A DNA stretch of 64,000 nt from Neelides folsomi (taxonomy: Eukaryota > Arthropoda > Collembola > Neelipleona > Neelidae), in contig JAQGBZ010000167.1 of NCBI GenBank assembly GCA_034687125.1, positions 1-64,000 of the forward strand. Direction: 5' to 3'. The translations under genes and the position numbers were made by a program. Below the pieces are notes generated by a model. It was not told where the DNA came from. It searched no databases and worked only from the letters and a program-made list of their open reading frames with translations. Below, one piece after another: positions 1-15,100 of the stretch; within the stretch, counting starts at the first letter, position 1, and the number at the start of each line of letters is the position of its first letter.

Positions 1-167
1 TTAGTGTCAACCTCGGTTAAGATCACCAAAATTGGTGTATCCCGTGAAGTTGATCTTATCCGAGGTCCAGTGTATTACATATCATATACTGCACTGTACT
101 AGTTATAAGCTACATATCAGTATGTATGTACAGTATTTAAAATATATTGTGGTACATACCTCCATAC

Positions 168-3100
168 TCATATTCGGAAAGTTCCTTTTTTCACACGGCA
201 GGCCTTGAAACTGAGTCCGAAGCAAAGGAAGAGAAGAACGACGCCCGAAATCATGAAGTAGAGAGAATAAGATATCTTGCAAGGACCTTTAAACATTCAC
301 AAACATTTACAAATAAATAAACAATTTGTAAATAAAACTAATGAGTTTTCCAAATTATATTCCTTCCCATTAACCTAACCTAATATTAGCCTTTCAAAAT
401 CCTTATACTAATTCTCGTCGTCAGTGTCCTAACCTAACTAAATAAATAAAATGGGTTCTTTCTATCTGTATAAATACCACAGTATACCTGTACTAATACT
501 ACCTGTATATCAATATTACCATTGGTACGTATACTGCATCGGTATGTATAGGTTTAGAGAATTGTAATAAACTCAGAACTTTGAAAAGTTAAAGGTCAAG
601 AATGTAAATAAAAGAGAACAAGTTGAAGATTTAAAGAAAAATGTCTCCTCTGACATTGAGTATTGTGGGAAGATTGATGTTGATTGAGAGGCCGAGTTTA
701 AGTGTCAGGAGACAAAGAGAGTTTGAAAAAACATGTAATATGTTTCAAATTGGAGAAACGAGAAGAGCAAAAGGGGAAGAGATCGAAAGCCCATCCTTCG
801 AATGTCGAATCAAATGTTTTCTCTCAGCTCCTAAATCCCGACACTCGACATGGACAAAAGCTCCCAAGAGAGAAATAGAAGCCGAAAAACCCGAGACGGT
901 GTCTTTCCTATCATTAGAATCTCCGTCGTAGAAAGAATAGGAATTTAAGATAAATAGACATAACAAATATAATGTTTGACAAAATGCACCTAGTTGATAA
1001 GGGCCGGATTGATCAGCACAAGCGTCTTGGACTTCTTTGTTGCCCCAACCGAGAGGATAAACGGCCATTCCAAGGGAAAGTAAAACGGCTGAAATTAAAT
1101 AAATAATTATAATTAATAATTTATATTAAAAATCATAAATTACTATTAAAAATTTAAATTACAATTAAAAAATTATAACTCTTCTATTGTAAAATTAAAT
1201 TAGATATTAGAAATTTTATTATTACTACTAAAAGTAAGAACAAAATTATTTTTAAATGTTGGAGAAAATTAATTATTCGGTAACTTTTAATTATTTCAAT
1301 ATTTGGAATTTAATAATAATTTAATTAGAAATTTAATTGACCATTTTATTGATTTTTTCTTTTTTAAGTTATTAAATGTTATTTAAATGATGTATGTAAA
1401 CTAAACTTATAGAAAAGCCCATATATTAGATTTCTGATAGCATTAAATACATAAATACTTCAAATGTCACAATAGGAAAATTTATATGAATAAATCTTGA
1501 AAGTTCTTTGCCCAACTTTGGATTTTTCCAAAGGTATAAAAGTTTATCAAGCCCCCATATTTCACACAGGTTGTTTGGGACAAATAAAGGAGGTCTGGAG
1601 TTGAACTCAAAGTTGAATATAATAATGATCATCATATACAAAGATTGCTCTAAGAATTCTCGTCCTTTCAGAAATGATTTAAGCTCTCAGAATTTCCTCC
1701 CTATTTTGCATTCCCTCCACGTCACCAACATCACATAAGTCATAAAGTAAAGGAAAGGAGACCGAAAGTAAGAAATTTCTGTCAACCAAAGAAATGAGAA
1801 AAAATCTCCCCTTTGACTCTTTCTGATAAAGAAAAGATCCACTTGGGACCTCACAACTTCCTTTGGAGACTTCCGAGAAACTCACGAACCAAAAATATCA
1901 CCTTGGTTATTACCATCTAACCTAACCTAACCTAAAGAAATAACCCTAAAATATCCGAAAGAAATAACCTTAAAAATATATGACGAAAGAAATATACGAA
2001 AGAAATATATACATATTCTGTAAGAACCATCTCAATTTCTCAATGGCACAATAGACTTTGTGTGTGTGTGTGCTTTTATTTAAATTCTCATTTCCATTCT
2101 ATTCATTTCTCTCTCTTCTTGTCATTCATTTCATCTTCAATCCGTTTTCGCCCTTTTTGCATTTCTTTACATGAAGAATCTCAACATGGAGAAATCATGA
2201 AAATTTTAGTTGTTTTCCTCTTGGCATTTTAATCTTCCTCCAGCTCCGATTCTCAAAATTGTCAATACAAAGGGAAACCTTTAAATTTTTAATGCTTCTT
2301 GTCAATTTCCCAATCTTCATCCCGGAGGAATGAAAAGAGAATTTTCTTTGTTTACCAAATTCTCATTTAAAACCTGAGCTGAATTCTAAAGCTCATTATT
2401 AAAATAAGCATAAAATCCGACATATAAAATCCCGCATAAAATCCAAGTGAATTTCACATCTGTTTATTTCCCCAATTGAAATAAACACTTAAACCTAGGG
2501 GCTATACATAATATTAAAATTATAAGGCAGTGCATAATATTACAATATTTAAATTATGCAAAAATAAACAAGGATCATACTGCTAGTTAGAATAATTAAA
2601 TTTAATCTACATATAAAAAGAATTAAAATTAATTTTAACAACTCTATTTATCATAAATAAAACATTCAATTTATGCATCTCTACTCTATAGAATACCAAT
2701 ATGGTAAATGCTGTGGCATAGAGCATATGCATTTAAAGATAAAATCTCAAAGAGAACATTTGAATGAAAGCAACATTATGAAGAATATTTTCCGTTCTTT
2801 TCCAGAATTGAGAAAAACGAGTAGAGAAAATCCGTAAAAGAAAGCTTCATATTACCCGGCACGAAAATCTCCTTGTTCGTCTTTGTTACTTTAACCCTTT
2901 TCCTTTTTCAAAAGCGAATGTAATCCTGTTTAGTCCGAAAGGATTACACACAATAAGGTTCACTTATTTTTTCTCCACTCAAAAGATCACAAAATTGTTT
3001 CTTCTACACAAAGTTCACACATCTCCCATCACACCTCCAATAGACCCAATAAACCCAATAAACCCAATAATGGATTGGTCAACATAATCCAAATATTAAC

Positions 3101-6100
3101 AATACAAATACAATACAAAGCATATACCTTAAATATCAATATGTATTCAATCCTACGTATTTATGTATATGGTACATAAAATATATGGCAACCTTTCCTT
3201 ATCGCATTTGAGATCTTGGATTTAGGAAAAACAAGTATCACCCCACAGGTAATAATAAATAAATACATGTTCAACTGTTCAATAATTCTGCGGTGTTGAA
3301 GGACCCTTTGGGTTTCCCTTCTTAAGCCAAAAAGGAGCGACCTTTGAACCTTTGGAGGAATCCAGTTGTTGAAATGGTTCAAAATTGTAGTCCTTTCCTT
3401 TGGCGCCTTCCTTAAGCTCCCAAGTCCTTCCGAAAGAAGACAAAGTGGCGAAGGCTCAAAGGGGAAATGGAATATCAAGAGGGAAAAGAACAAACGGCAA
3501 AATTCAATACAAAGATTTCTTATTTCTTATAAAGTTATAAATTCACTCCTTGTGCAAAAATTCATACTCATATTCAATACATCACATAATACACATAAAA
3601 TTTCATATTCTGATAAAATATATTTATTATTTATGCATCATATTTTTATAAATATGGTATATCGTATATGGCGTAAATATTTCCCATTCCCAATAAAGCA
3701 CCATACTTTAATATGAACAATTTGGACCCATTTCCTCTATTTTATATGTGTACTTAAAGACTCCCCTCTGCTTGGTACAATTCTTATTATACTATGGATC
3801 CAAATGGGTTTATATTATTTATCAATATAAAATATATCAATACGCTATACGAATATGGAGTATTGGAACTGCTACATAATATAGTATTAGCAGATACAAT
3901 CCAATATGTACAGTATTGCAGTATATCGATATATCTGTATTTATGCTGCATAGCAAAAGGTAGTTAAATAAACCATTACTAATCCAGAAATATTCACTTA
4001 AAATAATAAAATGATTGCCCATTGTGGGTAGAAGAAAGGAGAAACATTGGGATTTGGGAATTTGTGCAAGATACACATTGGGGGAAAAATATGTTAGACC
4101 CAGCGGGGTTTTTCGATGAGTATTAAACTCTTAAACTTTTAGACAATGGATTTCTGCTCTTACAAAGGCTCAAATGGGTCCCCAAGGAAGAAATCTTTGT
4201 TCGGTTCTTAAATGTATTTATGCATGTATGAGGACATTTATACTTCATTTACTTATACAGGGCTTTTATAAAAGCTTTCAGTAAAAAAAGCTTAAAAATA
4301 AGAAAAGCAGTGTATAATAATAATAAAAGCATGCTAAACCTATCTGTAGTAAATAGAGTATACTTAAATATTATAATATTTGTAATATATATTCATGAGT
4401 ATTATAATAATGTCTATATTATAATGTATTTTTTCCATTGCAATTTCCGAAGTTTCCGTCGGATATTCCATAAGAAGTTCAAATGCACAGCGGCGGGTCT
4501 GAAAGTTGGAAGAATAAAATTCTAACTTTTTTCTTTTTTTCGCCCCTTGGAAAAATTCAGAAAATTCATCCTGGGTTTGTTACACATATGATTTTATGTT
4601 ATAAAAGATTTTCCGGTTAATTTAGTATTAAGAAGTCGCCGGGTGGTTTGGCACATTTTGCACCAGTCGGAAAAGTATGAAATTTTGGAACGAGGGTTTT
4701 ATGGAAATAAAATGACCGCCTTGGTTCCAATGGAAAATATGACGAATTGAAAAAGCCATTTATCAAATTCCGCTCTCGTCAATTTACCATTAAGTTCAAC
4801 GTAAGTATAAAATGTCCATTTCATTCCCACCAAATATCTCTACTTTACTTCTTTTATATTAAAAGGGATTGGATGTGAAAACTGTGAAGGGGGGAATTAT
4901 ACCAACTTCCCATTACTTTCTTCATTGGGAGAATCCGAGTTTGAATTTACTGCATCATGGTAAAGGGTTCTTTTTAGATTTACTCAACAAGACAGACTTC
5001 TTTATATACAGATTCTTTATATGAAGACTTCTTTATACAGGAAAATGTTTCTTACATAGGAAATGTATCTGTATGCATTTATATAGGGAAAGCATTAGGA
5101 AGAAAAACCAACGTGATCAATACTCTTTTCACTCTTTTCTCTCGCTTTCAATTTTAGGAAATGGAGAAGATGTTGGATGTCTTTTAAGTCTAAGGGAGAA
5201 TGTCAACTTGGAGAATATTGAAAATAAATAGAAATATTGGACCTTTAGATTCCTTTTAAAAATGCTAGCCATGCATCTTTAACTTATAGCTAAAATTAAA
5301 TATCGCCAATAAATCATTTCTTACACGTTGGCTCTAAACTCTCTTGGTGAATTATGATTCAACTGTTCCAAGAAAAAATGTTCCTTATGTGTTTTATCGT
5401 TCAAAAATCTTGTAAATTTTTAAAAAATATTTTTACTGTTATTTACAAAAATATATATATTGTTATATATTTGCATGGTATTATATACTTATGGTATTTT
5501 ATAAGTAGTATTTGTCAAATTTTGTAATATGAAAAATATAGAGAATTTTATAATGGATGTATTTTGTATTTTTATCAGAAATGGATAAAATAAAAATTTG
5601 AAAAGTTTTTTCCTTATTCTGAAGAATGGGATTGAATTATGCAATATCCAATTTCTCCTTTTCTTGTAAATAAACACACAAGTCGTACGTAAAGTACATA
5701 ATAAGCGGATTTTCCTTAAAGGTTGACGAGAAGATCAATAAAGCCATTTGAGAGATTCCATCCTATTGATACATCTTACATCTCTTTCTATGCATCAAAA
5801 AACCATGTTTATTGTATGCGAAAAGGGGGATTGTGGGTGAGCTGAAAATATGGATGACTTTTCTCCATTGAATAGACACAGGATGGAAATCCAAATAGCG
5901 GTCGTTTTCCATTCTTACCTTCAACTCACAAATCTCTCACAACACAATGTGTGCAGAATATTCTTTTGTTGGGGGGAATGTTTATATATCAATAAAATGG
6001 TCTAGAGATTAGCTCAATATATTACCAATATCATTTTCTCCTATAGATTTGCTTTTCTTTGATATGAGATAATATTTATGTATGGATATATGGATTATAG

Positions 6101-9100
6101 GTATTCTTACATAATATAGATTTCTTATCGGAAATCTATAGGATTTTATTCCACTCGAAAGCATCTTGCGGAATTGAGCTTTCAGAAAATAAAAAGGTGA
6201 CAGCAAGAATTGATTGAGTGCGTATTTATTGCCCAGTCCAAAAGAGTAAGAAATTCTCAAAATATGGACCAAAGATGAAAACATCTTATACAGTATATTT
6301 ATATAATATATAAATATATTTAGTTTATTCACCTACAACAGAGATAAATACTGATAGTAATACTGATAATTTAGCAGTGCTAAATATGTAATACTGGTCA
6401 GTCTTAAAATGTTTACATCATTTTGTTCGAGTGCAATTAAAATATACATATTTCCTATTCCATTAATGTTTTCCTTTATTTGAATCAAAAAGTGAATTGT
6501 AGACAGACAAGTCCACTGATAAAATTTTTCAATGTAATATGAAATCGCAACTTATGTAACATGTTACAATAACCCAAAAGGTTCTGTTATCAGTATCAAT
6601 GGACTTGATTTACACAAATACGCTAATCTATAATATACATATTATGTAGTATTATTATCCAATCCATACTAATGTTTAATATCCGATAATACGATAATTA
6701 AGCAGCAAAGACTTATGCAATTAAAAATAATTGATTTCATATATTGTAAAATATAAATATTTCATGAAATAAAATTGATAAAGAATTTATATGATATAAT
6801 TTCCATTTCTGAATTTTAATAATCTTTTAATAGATAATTTTGAAATGCATTTATTACTTAAACAAACATAACATGATTATTTTAATCGTTATCTTAATTT
6901 CTAAAAAAATGGGAACCATTTAAAAGGGGAAATGTTTATTCATTTTATATAACAAAGAACTTACATTTGTTTTGAATTAAACAAAGCTCAAGTTTACTAA
7001 TCATCTTACTAATTTCAATATGAAGTTACTTTTAGCTCCATTAGCTATTTGCTTCGTATTGGCAGTCTCTGCATACAAGTACAATCCAGGTGATATAAAT
7101 TTTTAACTAATAATACTAAACTACATTTTTATTATTACTCATATTTTATATATTTGAAAAATAATAATAAAATAATTAATTTCAGGTCGGTTTGAAGAAA
7201 AGCGAATGATGAAATTTCAAAAAAGAAGTGTCAATGATCAAGCATTGGACTTTATTGGAACAGATGAAACAGATGAAACAACTGAAATAACTGGATCAAC
7301 ATTTTCTACAACACCTTCTTCATCACTCCCCACTTGCCCAGATTATGTATGCCCAACTAACGAACCAAATTATGACAAGTTTCCTAGTCCAAGCAATTGT
7401 TCACAATTTTATCACTGTTTAAACACCGGAAAATGGGAATTGATGGCCTGCGCTTATGCAGTTCCACCATTAAAATTTAGTCTAACTAATCAAACTTGTG
7501 AATATGAAGAATATGTCAATTGTGAGCCAACATGTAAATAAAAATCATATGTATGTAAAAGATTATTCAAATTAATAATAAACAATACAGTCTTAAATGA
7601 AAATTTTGGATTATTGCCGTAATTGTAATTAAAATAAAATTTATTAGAAGAATAAGTCACAGGAATTTAATAATGTCATATTTGGACAAAAGTAAATAAA
7701 TTCTAAAAATGATAACCGCTTGTTTCATTGCAATCAAAATAAGTAAAATATGGTTTCCCATTCCTTTTCCTTTTAGCTCCAACATTAAGCTCGAGCAATC
7801 AATTTGTTTCCTAAAATTGGAAAGGAAAGGATAAATTGCCTAAAGAAGATATTTAACTTGGTAAGTTTATTTGAGACCCCAATTTGCCTCCTTATTCATT
7901 TTCTATTCACAATTTCTCCTAACAAATGGTGAAATATTGGAAAGGGGAAGAAAGTCAATTTCCTTCCAAATACAAAATTATAATTTGGTTATACACAAAA
8001 CCATTTCCTTCTTTTGCCCTCAAACAGGGAATTTACAATAGACATAGATTTAGACAGGATGAGTAAAAAATCTCTTTCCACCCGACTGCATATTTGAATA
8101 CGTAATGATGCGAAATGATATTCGTTGAAATGGAAAAGAGATATTTTGGAATCTTGTACAAAGTACCATACATTTACCATACAAAGTTCCATACATTTAA
8201 TATTCCAAATATTTCTCCGATTCTCTCCCAATAAGCAAATCATCAACTTCTTTGTGCTCCTTTTTTAAACATGGGATTTTCGCCATTTTTTCATTTATTG
8301 AAATTGAAGGGCGAAGTACTTGGGCCATTTATCCTTTTGAATTTCATTTTTCCATCAAAGAATTTCTCCACTTGAGTTGTTTTCTATGTCAGTTGATGGA
8401 ACAGTCTTTTCCTTTTAGAATTTCATCAGCTCCAAACTTCCAATATGACTTCCCTTGTTCTTCGCCTTTTTCAAAGAGAAATGACAGAAGGGAAGGGAGA
8501 AAAATAATACACAAAGGGAAAAGTTTGACATTTGAGGACAAAACTTTCCTCGTCACATTTGGAGTTGCCCATCAGGAGGAAGTTTTTTTCAACATTACTA
8601 ACATACATTCCACCGCTTTTTAGATCCCCCGGAATATGAATTCATATTTTACAGACTTTTATGAGAAAAGAACAAAGAGGAAATATTGCCAAGATTGTCA
8701 AAATATATTGCAAAATTTTAAAATTTCCTTTTAGCTATCATTATCAATGACGTACTGTATTTCCTTATATTAACTTACAACCTCTTTAAATCTTACATAA
8801 CTTAAGCTCATAGAAATTCTAAGCTTAGATATGAAGCCTTATTGAAAATCTAAGTTTTATAAACTTATAAAAATTTAAAAATTCTAAGTTTACATATAAA
8901 ACCGTATAGAAATTCTAAGTTCATACAATAGGAGATTTTTTAATATAAATTTTATAGAGAGGAAAATCCAAACCGACAAGTTTTATCCTTTTTTGGCAGA
9001 TTTTCCGCAAATTGATTAATTGGCACTAAAGATCCACAAAACTATCTTATGTAATTGGAAAATTGAAAATCTTGACATTATGAAAAATCCTAAGTTTTCT

Positions 9101-12100
9101 TTTAAAGACAGCAATTTATATTGTCCTATTATATTAAATGGTATGTTACGTTGTTACGTATAAGTGGTTTAAGTATAAGTAAAGATACTTAATGGTTCAA
9201 GATCTCCTTCAGAAATGTTCTTAAACATGTAATAAAAAAAGTGTTGGAACATCCGACATTTGAGTTCTTATCTTTCCCACCACACTTAACTTCCCATCCT
9301 TCATACTTCAACGTCTAAAAGATTTCTCTTCAAGATTCGTCTAAGAATTCATCCAGTGATTCTTCCTATGATTCCTCTGCAGGATTCTTTCAGTGATTCT
9401 TCTTCCGAATCTTTGCCCAAACTTTGAGAAACCAATGTCCATTTTCCTTCCCTTTTTTATCCCCTGGACCAAATTGGCCATTGGGACCTGAGCAACCAAT
9501 AATTGTGGACCAAGGAGGAAATTCCTTTTAAGGCTCTCAGAGTCTCTCAGAGAACTGTTGAAGTAAGGGATTAATGGAGAGAATCAAACAATGTTGGAAT
9601 TAACGCTCTTTCTCCCCCTTCTCATTCTTCCCAGTCATTTCCTCTTTCAGAGCTCTTCAGAGTGACTCTGAAAATCCGTTACGAAAATCTGAAGCCATCT
9701 GAAGCCAAAAGTTTCCTCCATCGACCTTTCATTATTTATTTATTTACTTTGGGGGTTTGAGAGGTTCGCCGGTGAAATTGAAGGTTGTTTAATTTCTTAA
9801 CTTTTCCTAAATTTAAATCTGTATAAATTAGGCTGAGAGGAGCAATCTGTATGTACAGGGAGATTCATCCTCCGTTTATTTTCCCTTCTAAAAGGTCCCA
9901 CTTTTATTGCTTTTCTCTCCCCCTCCTATCCCTGTTCCTGGCACTAATGGCTTCTTCTCTTCTTCTTCTCTCCCAATTGTGTATATTTGAAAGTGGAAAG
10001 TTTAGTTCCCTAATTAGATAATTAGCTTTTGCACAATAAAATTGAAATTAAGGGAGAATTCCTTCCGTAGGAACTTTTGAAGCCTGGAATCATTAATCAA
10101 TGTGGATCCTCACTGAGCCGATTTTAATTAAAAAAGGGTGCGAAGTTTCCATTTAATAATGTCTTATCTTACCAAATGCTAATGAAATGAATTAAGCAGT
10201 TCCTATCTACTGATCAAAATACAGGGTGGGCCATAAGTTGCTTTATTATAAGATTGCTTATTTAAAAAAGAAAGTAACTTTTGGCCCACCCTGTATATGA
10301 TACATATAACTAAATGATATAGGTAATACATATGATACATATAAATTGATAAATATAAGATGTATACCATACTAAAGAAAATTCGATTAAATATGAAAAT
10401 TCGTTTAAATACGAAATAATCGATTAAATATTTAAGAATCACCGTTAGAATTTAAGTATGTAACTACTCGTATTTAAGAAAGGGAGAAAAATGTAAAGAA
10501 ATAAATTTTGAGTTTAATCGGCTTAAGTAAAAGGAAATTTTGTGGGGAAATTAAGATCAATTCCCTCGAGTGAGATGATAAGGACGATGATGAGAAAAAC
10601 CAAGGGCGGATGTTCCAATTGGAAAAAGTCTCCCAGGGAAAGATTCAATTCATTTCTCGCTTTGGGATTATTGAAGAAAAACTCCTTTTTCGCCATTTTC
10701 CCCCTCACGCTCGGGTCGATTTAATTAAGTGAACTTCGTGTGTCTGATACAGAAAAAATTATCTTCCTCCTTCCCTTCACACTTCCCAACTTTTCCTTTT
10801 CATTCGATCAACATTAACTGTGAAATCGAATCACGGCTCACAGCTCGCAAAATACTCCTTTAAAAGATAGCCCAAATTGACATCGCAGCTTTTACGCTTA
10901 ATTTAATTTAAGGAGAAAAAATTTAATTAACCCTTATTAATTTAAAATTGCGATTAATCTTACATATTTGTAATTTAATATATTTTTTTCAAAATTATCC
11001 TATAAATTATACTAGAATAATTCAACTATTTAATAAAATTTAATAAAAATGATTGAATTTTACCTGAAAAAAGCTGAAGCGTGCCGGCCATTCTCGCCGA
11101 ACTCGAATTGAGTACATCGGAGACACAACATGAAGCAGCGGCCGTCAATCCGATTAATAGTGAAAGAGTTGCTCCGGTGCCTGAGAGGATTGTCGTGGCT
11201 CGCCACCATCCACTGGGAATCGTCCAGAAACTAAACAACCAAAAGAGATGTTTAAATCCAATGTACAAAATAAAGTCAGCCCTTTACAAAGTGTTCCAAA
11301 GGGACTTTCTTAAAGGTCGAAAAAAAGGGAAGTCTATTCACAATTTCACATCGAATATCTTCTAAAAGATCACATTGAATATTTATCTAAAAGATCACAT
11401 CGAAAGATCAAATATCTCTTAATAATATCAAAATTGAATCCAACCACGCGTGCCTCCATTAGGATTGAATATTATGGCCTGGGTTTGACCCTGGGTTCAT
11501 TTTTCCTATAAATCATCCTCATCATCAAACACACACTTTTCCAAGTGAATGGAAGGAGGAAATGAAGTTAATTTATCGTCCACTGTGAGATTTCAACGGC
11601 TTTTGATGAGAGATTCTATTTATTACGTCTACTTTACAGATAAAATATCAGATATCTTCCCTGTGGATGACATATAAAATAATGAATCTCACACTTTAAA
11701 GAACATTCCGTAAATAGTTCATCAGAATGGATCCAAAAATATAATATATTTTTTGTATAAAAAATATTATTGCTTTTTCAAGCTTATGAAACTTATAACT
11801 TATGAGGCTTAGAAATAACGCTGGTTTTTTACCATAAATAAAAATAAAAAATGTGTTAAATGTTTAATAAATCAATTTTATATTCCATATATTTTATAGA
11901 TCTTCGTCTATACGTAAAATAAAATATCAGTATGAGTATAATATATAATATTTTTGTATAGTATAGTAAATTTTTGTATATATAGTATAGTACATTTTGT
12001 ACAGTTTAATATAATATTTTATGGATCAGAGAATTATATCAAGATCAGTTTAATCAGTTATTTGACAATTATTCCCCTCTTAATTTCATTATTTCCGGTC

Positions 12101-15100
12101 GAACAGTTTGGAGTGATTAGATAAGAGAAATCCTTCCATAATTATTGATAAAGGCCGAATTTACAGGATAAGTTTATTAATTCCGGATGGAATTGGTCGG
12201 TTGTGAAAAGGATCAAAGAGCTGATGAAAAAGGACATAAAACTCCGTTCGTTTGTACAAGCGGAAACGATAGGGAAGTCAAATATAACTACCGATGAATC
12301 AACTTTGGATGTCTCCTCTGTATCAAGTCAAACATGATTAATTCCCAAATGAAATCTGAGGAAATTAGTTCTAGCGGTTGGCCTAATAACGCGTTTCGGG
12401 ATTCTCGGTTTCAAGACATTCACAACTTTTGACGCCATGAGGGGATTTGGGAATGAGATAAGCTCATTTACCTCCACAGTTCATTTATACAGAGATCAAT
12501 ATCTGAAATATCAAATATGTACCATACATGAATATATATATGTATGGTATATGTATGTATTTAATAGCATGTAATAAAAGGAGAAATATAACGCTGATGA
12601 AACTCTAACTATTAGAATTCAACGCAAATTGCCACTGTCAGTTAAATTCGTTCCATTAACGAACCGAACATTCGGTTTCACTATTATTGCCCGACTTTAT
12701 TAAACCAGACACCTTCATTTTGGCTCTTATTATTTTATTCGGGCTCATTTTTTAAACTATTAATTTTTAAGAGGTTGTATAATTTAGAGACTTATCGAAG
12801 ACAAGTGTAGAGACTTAATTTTAGTTAGGGCACTTGAAGGTTAATTGGGTTCTCGAGTTTAAGTTTTTTAGTTAGTTAAAGAGATAGACATTTATTAGAG
12901 ATGTAAAAAATAATTTTTTTCATGTTGGGTTTATCTTTTATGTTGGGTTTTATTTGTAGATTTAAAACGGTTTTCCTTGATGTTGAACACTGAGAGTTAT
13001 CTTCATTACAATTGTTTGGAACAGCTCAGGCAAAGAAACGAAAGTGATGGTTCAACTATTTGGATGCTTAAGAAGAGCCTTAATGGCTATTTAAATAATT
13101 TATTTACTCTCAACTCAAAGGAAGAAAAAAAGGGAAAAAACGTGTAGAGCTCGTGGATTTATAGCAAAAGATTAGGAGGATAAAAAAGGAAAACAACGGC
13201 ATTTGCTCCGCATTGAATTAAATAGCAACAGGTTAAACTTAAATTAAGTATTCAAAAAAAAAGATTATGTAAATAATTTAAATTTTCATTAGCGTAATAA
13301 CAGGAATTAGAATTAATGGAATTAATGTTAAGGGAAATGAAATCTTGGTGGTGAGAGAATTAAAGTAAAAGGTTATTTTGCGTTAGTTTGCATTAGTTTG
13401 AATAGGTTTATGGGAGGCAACGCCTTAAAAGCTGTTTATTTTCCATTTCAACGTCCGGTCCGTAATCCAGGGATGAAGATTTAATGAAATGTTTGAATTA
13501 GAAAGAAACCGCATTTGATTAATGGCGTAATAAAAGTCTGAATGTGTGTTTGATAATTTAGACGTGAAAGAAACGTGAGAAACCAATTTCGTCCTAATGG
13601 GCTTGGCGTGAAATTAGAAGTTAAATCATCCTTAGTGCGCCAAGAGCTTTCATAATATTTCAAATAGTTTTAATAAAGCGTGATGAATTTGATTAACTGA
13701 TTCTAATAAATATCTGATAACAACAATGTTCAGGAAATTCATATGAGTATAATAAAACTACCTATACAATATCTATACGAATATGTATTCAAAATATACG
13801 GTATTGCATAAATGTACATATAAGGAAGGAGAAAGAATTTCGGTTCCATGAAAATTCTTCAGGTATGATATCAGATATTTTCACTTGATCTTTTCCACTT
13901 TCGCGTTTTTTCGGCCTTTAAATTTTATTTTCATTTCTTTTTATTAAATTCATAGGAAAGTGCGAAGTAATTCTTGTAGTAATGGCTGTGTGTGTTTTGG
14001 ACAGACCGACAATTTGAGAAAAATTCTTTAGATTTTTCAAGCTACTCCCATTTCCTATACAATTACACTGTAATACCCATACATACCTATGTACATATAT
14101 CACATATGGTATGGTACATATTTCATATAAGGATAAAAACTCGAATTTACTGACATTGAAATAAATGAAATTCCTGAATTCCTGAATTTAAGAATATTTG
14201 TAGAAAGAAATAAATGCAGGCTGCGTATTACGACTAAATTGGTAAATTTAATATTTAAGGAATAACCGGAATAACATAAAATAGTAAAACCAATTTGGTT
14301 CATGAACTTAACCCAATGGGAATAAAATGAAGCTGCATGCTTTTAGTGGAAAGATATTTATAAAGCTATAAATTTTATATTACGTACAGATATATTTCTA
14401 TACTGGTATCTTAGAAATACATCTACTGATATATATTTATATAATGTAGCTGTAGCTGTAAGTCTAGAAATATCTTGGTCTTGAAATCATTATTAAATTA
14501 TGCAATGGGAATGAATTGAAGACTTGAAATCCTTCATCCATATTTTATAGGATTTGGGGTCGGAAGTGATTTGGTGAATGTCGACCGAGGGAATTAAGGG
14601 TCAACCTCCATGCGGAACTTGAATTAAAAACTTGACTTTGATCAAGACGCATGTTGAGAGGATTGAGAGGGGAAGAGAGAGGATTGTATTTATAATGTGT
14701 AATTACCTAGAATATCGCCCGCAGTCGGTGACAATTTCAAGATCGCCGGAGCTTGTGAGTCTCGGATATCCGCATCGAACGAAGCTCCCAAAACTCGTCT
14801 CCTTCTCCCCAAGCAGTTTTCCCTACAAACCATAAATTACATTTCACATTCACATTTGCCCATTTCCAGACCGAGAGGGGAAGAGGGTGAACATTAAACA
14901 TAAACAAATTTAAGCTTATTAATGGGTTGAGGAGATTCAGGACCTTCGTCTGGTCCCATGTCCCTACTTTACAAATTACGACTTAGATTTTACTATCATA
15001 TTCATTCTCATCATTCTATTCAAATTTCGAATTTCAAAATGGCGTGTATAGTAAAACGAAACAGGATTTTAAACTACTTATTATTTAATATTATTTATTA

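Larger units (their letters stand above)
1089..11063 (-). other. LHFPL 10-kb intron carrying a nested gene and a MITE
   Basis: The intron is bounded by the donor after the codon fragment at 11064 (GTAAAA) and the acceptor before 1088 (TTTCAG). It holds the plus-strand CBM14 gene at 7020-7541 and the mariner-like foldback element at 10222-10293. The rest is AT-rich, with recurring tracts of alternating purine-pyrimidine rich in GTAC and GGTA (for example near 3120-3180, 3830-3930 and 13760-13800). A degenerate repeat of a roughly 30-bp unit containing AAATTCTAAG lies around 8810-8930. No other coding segment could be supported. Confidence 0.7.

Noticed and set aside
745-989. C-terminal extension of the LHFPL exon into the following sequence
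   Set aside because: Reading through gives an unrelated tail; splicing at 990 to the exon at 168-286 restores the CxI...YSLYF block and fourth membrane segment.
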